Assembly: GCA_046153015.1 (NCBI GenBank)
Contig: JBJXGF010000376.1
Span: 1 to 5,616, forward strand
Direction of reading: 5' to 3'
Source of the DNA: JBJXGF01 sp046153015
GTDB lineage: Bacteria; Actinomycetota; Acidimicrobiia; Acidimicrobiales; CAIXPF01
DNA: 5,616 nt
A model generated the notes under the pieces. It did not search any database. It was not told where the DNA came from and was given only the letters and a program-made list of their open reading frames with translations. A program made the translations under genes and the position numbers. Positions 5,393 through 5,616 of the stretch are shown piece by piece (position 1 is the first letter of the stretch; every line of letters starts with the position of its first letter).

Positions 5393-5616
5393 CGGTTTGG
5401 GAGATGGGCGCGCTTCGGCGCGGGTGCGGTGTCGCTGGCGTTGCTGGCGGCGGCCTGCGGGAGCGACAGCGAGGGAGACGAGGCGGCGCCGACCTCGGCG
5501 GGCGGCGGGGCCTCCGCCACCACCGCGGCCTCCGGCGGCGCAACGGCCAACAGCTTCGGGCCGAGCAAGGACAACCCGAAGATCATCCTCGGGCCCGAGG
5601 GCTACAAGATCGACAC
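5390..5616 (+). CDS. ABC transporter substrate-binding lipoprotein, LivK-like, copy 5 (3' part outside window)
   Basis: The first 75 codons are visible and remain open to the window edge. The protein starts MRFGRWARFG, then has a hydrophobic core ending LALLAAAC with the lipid-attachment Cys at residue 23, an acidic then Gly/Ala/Thr-rich tether, and the pre-domain segment NSFGPSKDNPKIILGPEGYK. That segment is nearly identical to copy 4: 69 bp with one mismatch (5548-5616 against 3931-3999). IILGPEG rather than VINGPEG suggests type B, but the pocket region is not in view. The product is assigned to the substrate-binding lipoprotein family only through this match, since the binding domain itself begins beyond the end. 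No damage is visible in the part seen. Confidence 0.87.
   Translation, partial: MRFGRWARFGAGAVSLALLAAACGSDSEGDEAAPTSAGGGASATTAASGGATANSFGPSKDNPKIILGPEGYKID

Larger units (their letters stand above)
1..5616 (+). repeat. Tandem array of paralogous binding-protein genes, period about 1.6 kb
   Basis: Five same-strand copies follow one another with start-to-start distances of 1588, 1564 and 1614 bp and gaps of 122, 136, 112 and 171 bp. The unit includes the gene plus its upstream ribosome-binding site and, in most copies, a TA[GC]GGTC box, so the duplicated unit probably contained the promoter. Both window edges cut through copies. Confidence 0.9.

Noticed and set aside
1..5616. CRISPR array, mobile element ends or tRNA/rRNA genes
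   Set aside because: The only repeats are long gene-scale ones with about 1.6 kb period. I saw no short regularly spaced repeats, transposase motifs, terminal inverted repeats or tRNA-like cloverleaf sequence in the gaps.

Overview
The window is one stretch of a tandem array of paralogous genes, all on the + strand. Each encodes a lipid-anchored, LivK-like substrate-binding protein of an ABC transporter (type I periplasmic-binding fold; branched-chain amino acid-type family, COG0683/Peripla_BP_6). Three copies are complete (624-2075, 2212-3663, 3776-5218). One lacks its 5' part at the left edge (1-501) and one lacks its 3' part at the right edge (5390-5616), so the array has at least five members and extends past both ends. 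No permease, ATPase, regulator, RNA gene or mobile element is visible.

The organism is probably a high-G+C actinobacterium. The base composition looks about two-thirds G+C by eye, all four visible starts are GTG, ribosome-binding sites are G-rich, and the proteins carry Sec/lipobox signals followed by long Gly/Ala/Thr/Ser/Asp linkers. Acidimicrobiia-like lineages, which I recall as rich in such binding proteins, are a reasonable guess, but the sequence alone does not prove this.

The module repeats about every 1.6 kb (start-to-start 1588, 1564 and 1614 bp). Each module has a G-rich Shine-Dalgarno, a GTG start, a lipobox cysteine exactly at residue 23, a low-complexity tether, a conserved pre-domain segment containing a Lys-Cys, the binding domain, and a C-terminal CAWDGK[AT]CK. 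A 112-171 bp gap follows, holding GC-rich hairpins and, before three of the four visible starts, a TA[GC]GGTC box 53-58 bp upstream of the GTG. This fits separately transcribed units rather than one operon. The proteins fall into two pocket types: A (copies 1 and 2) and B (copies 3 and 4, probably 5). Shared exact blocks of 38-60 bp link different copies in different parts of the gene, which suggests recent duplication with gene conversion.

The likely job is to capture small organic solutes (amino acids, amides or related acids) at the outer face of the membrane and deliver them to a transporter encoded elsewhere. The ligands cannot be read from the sequence. The most unusual points are the length of the orphan receptor array, six conserved extracytoplasmic cysteines, the invariant C-terminal tail, and hairpins just upstream of the ribosome-binding sites of copies 2 and 3.
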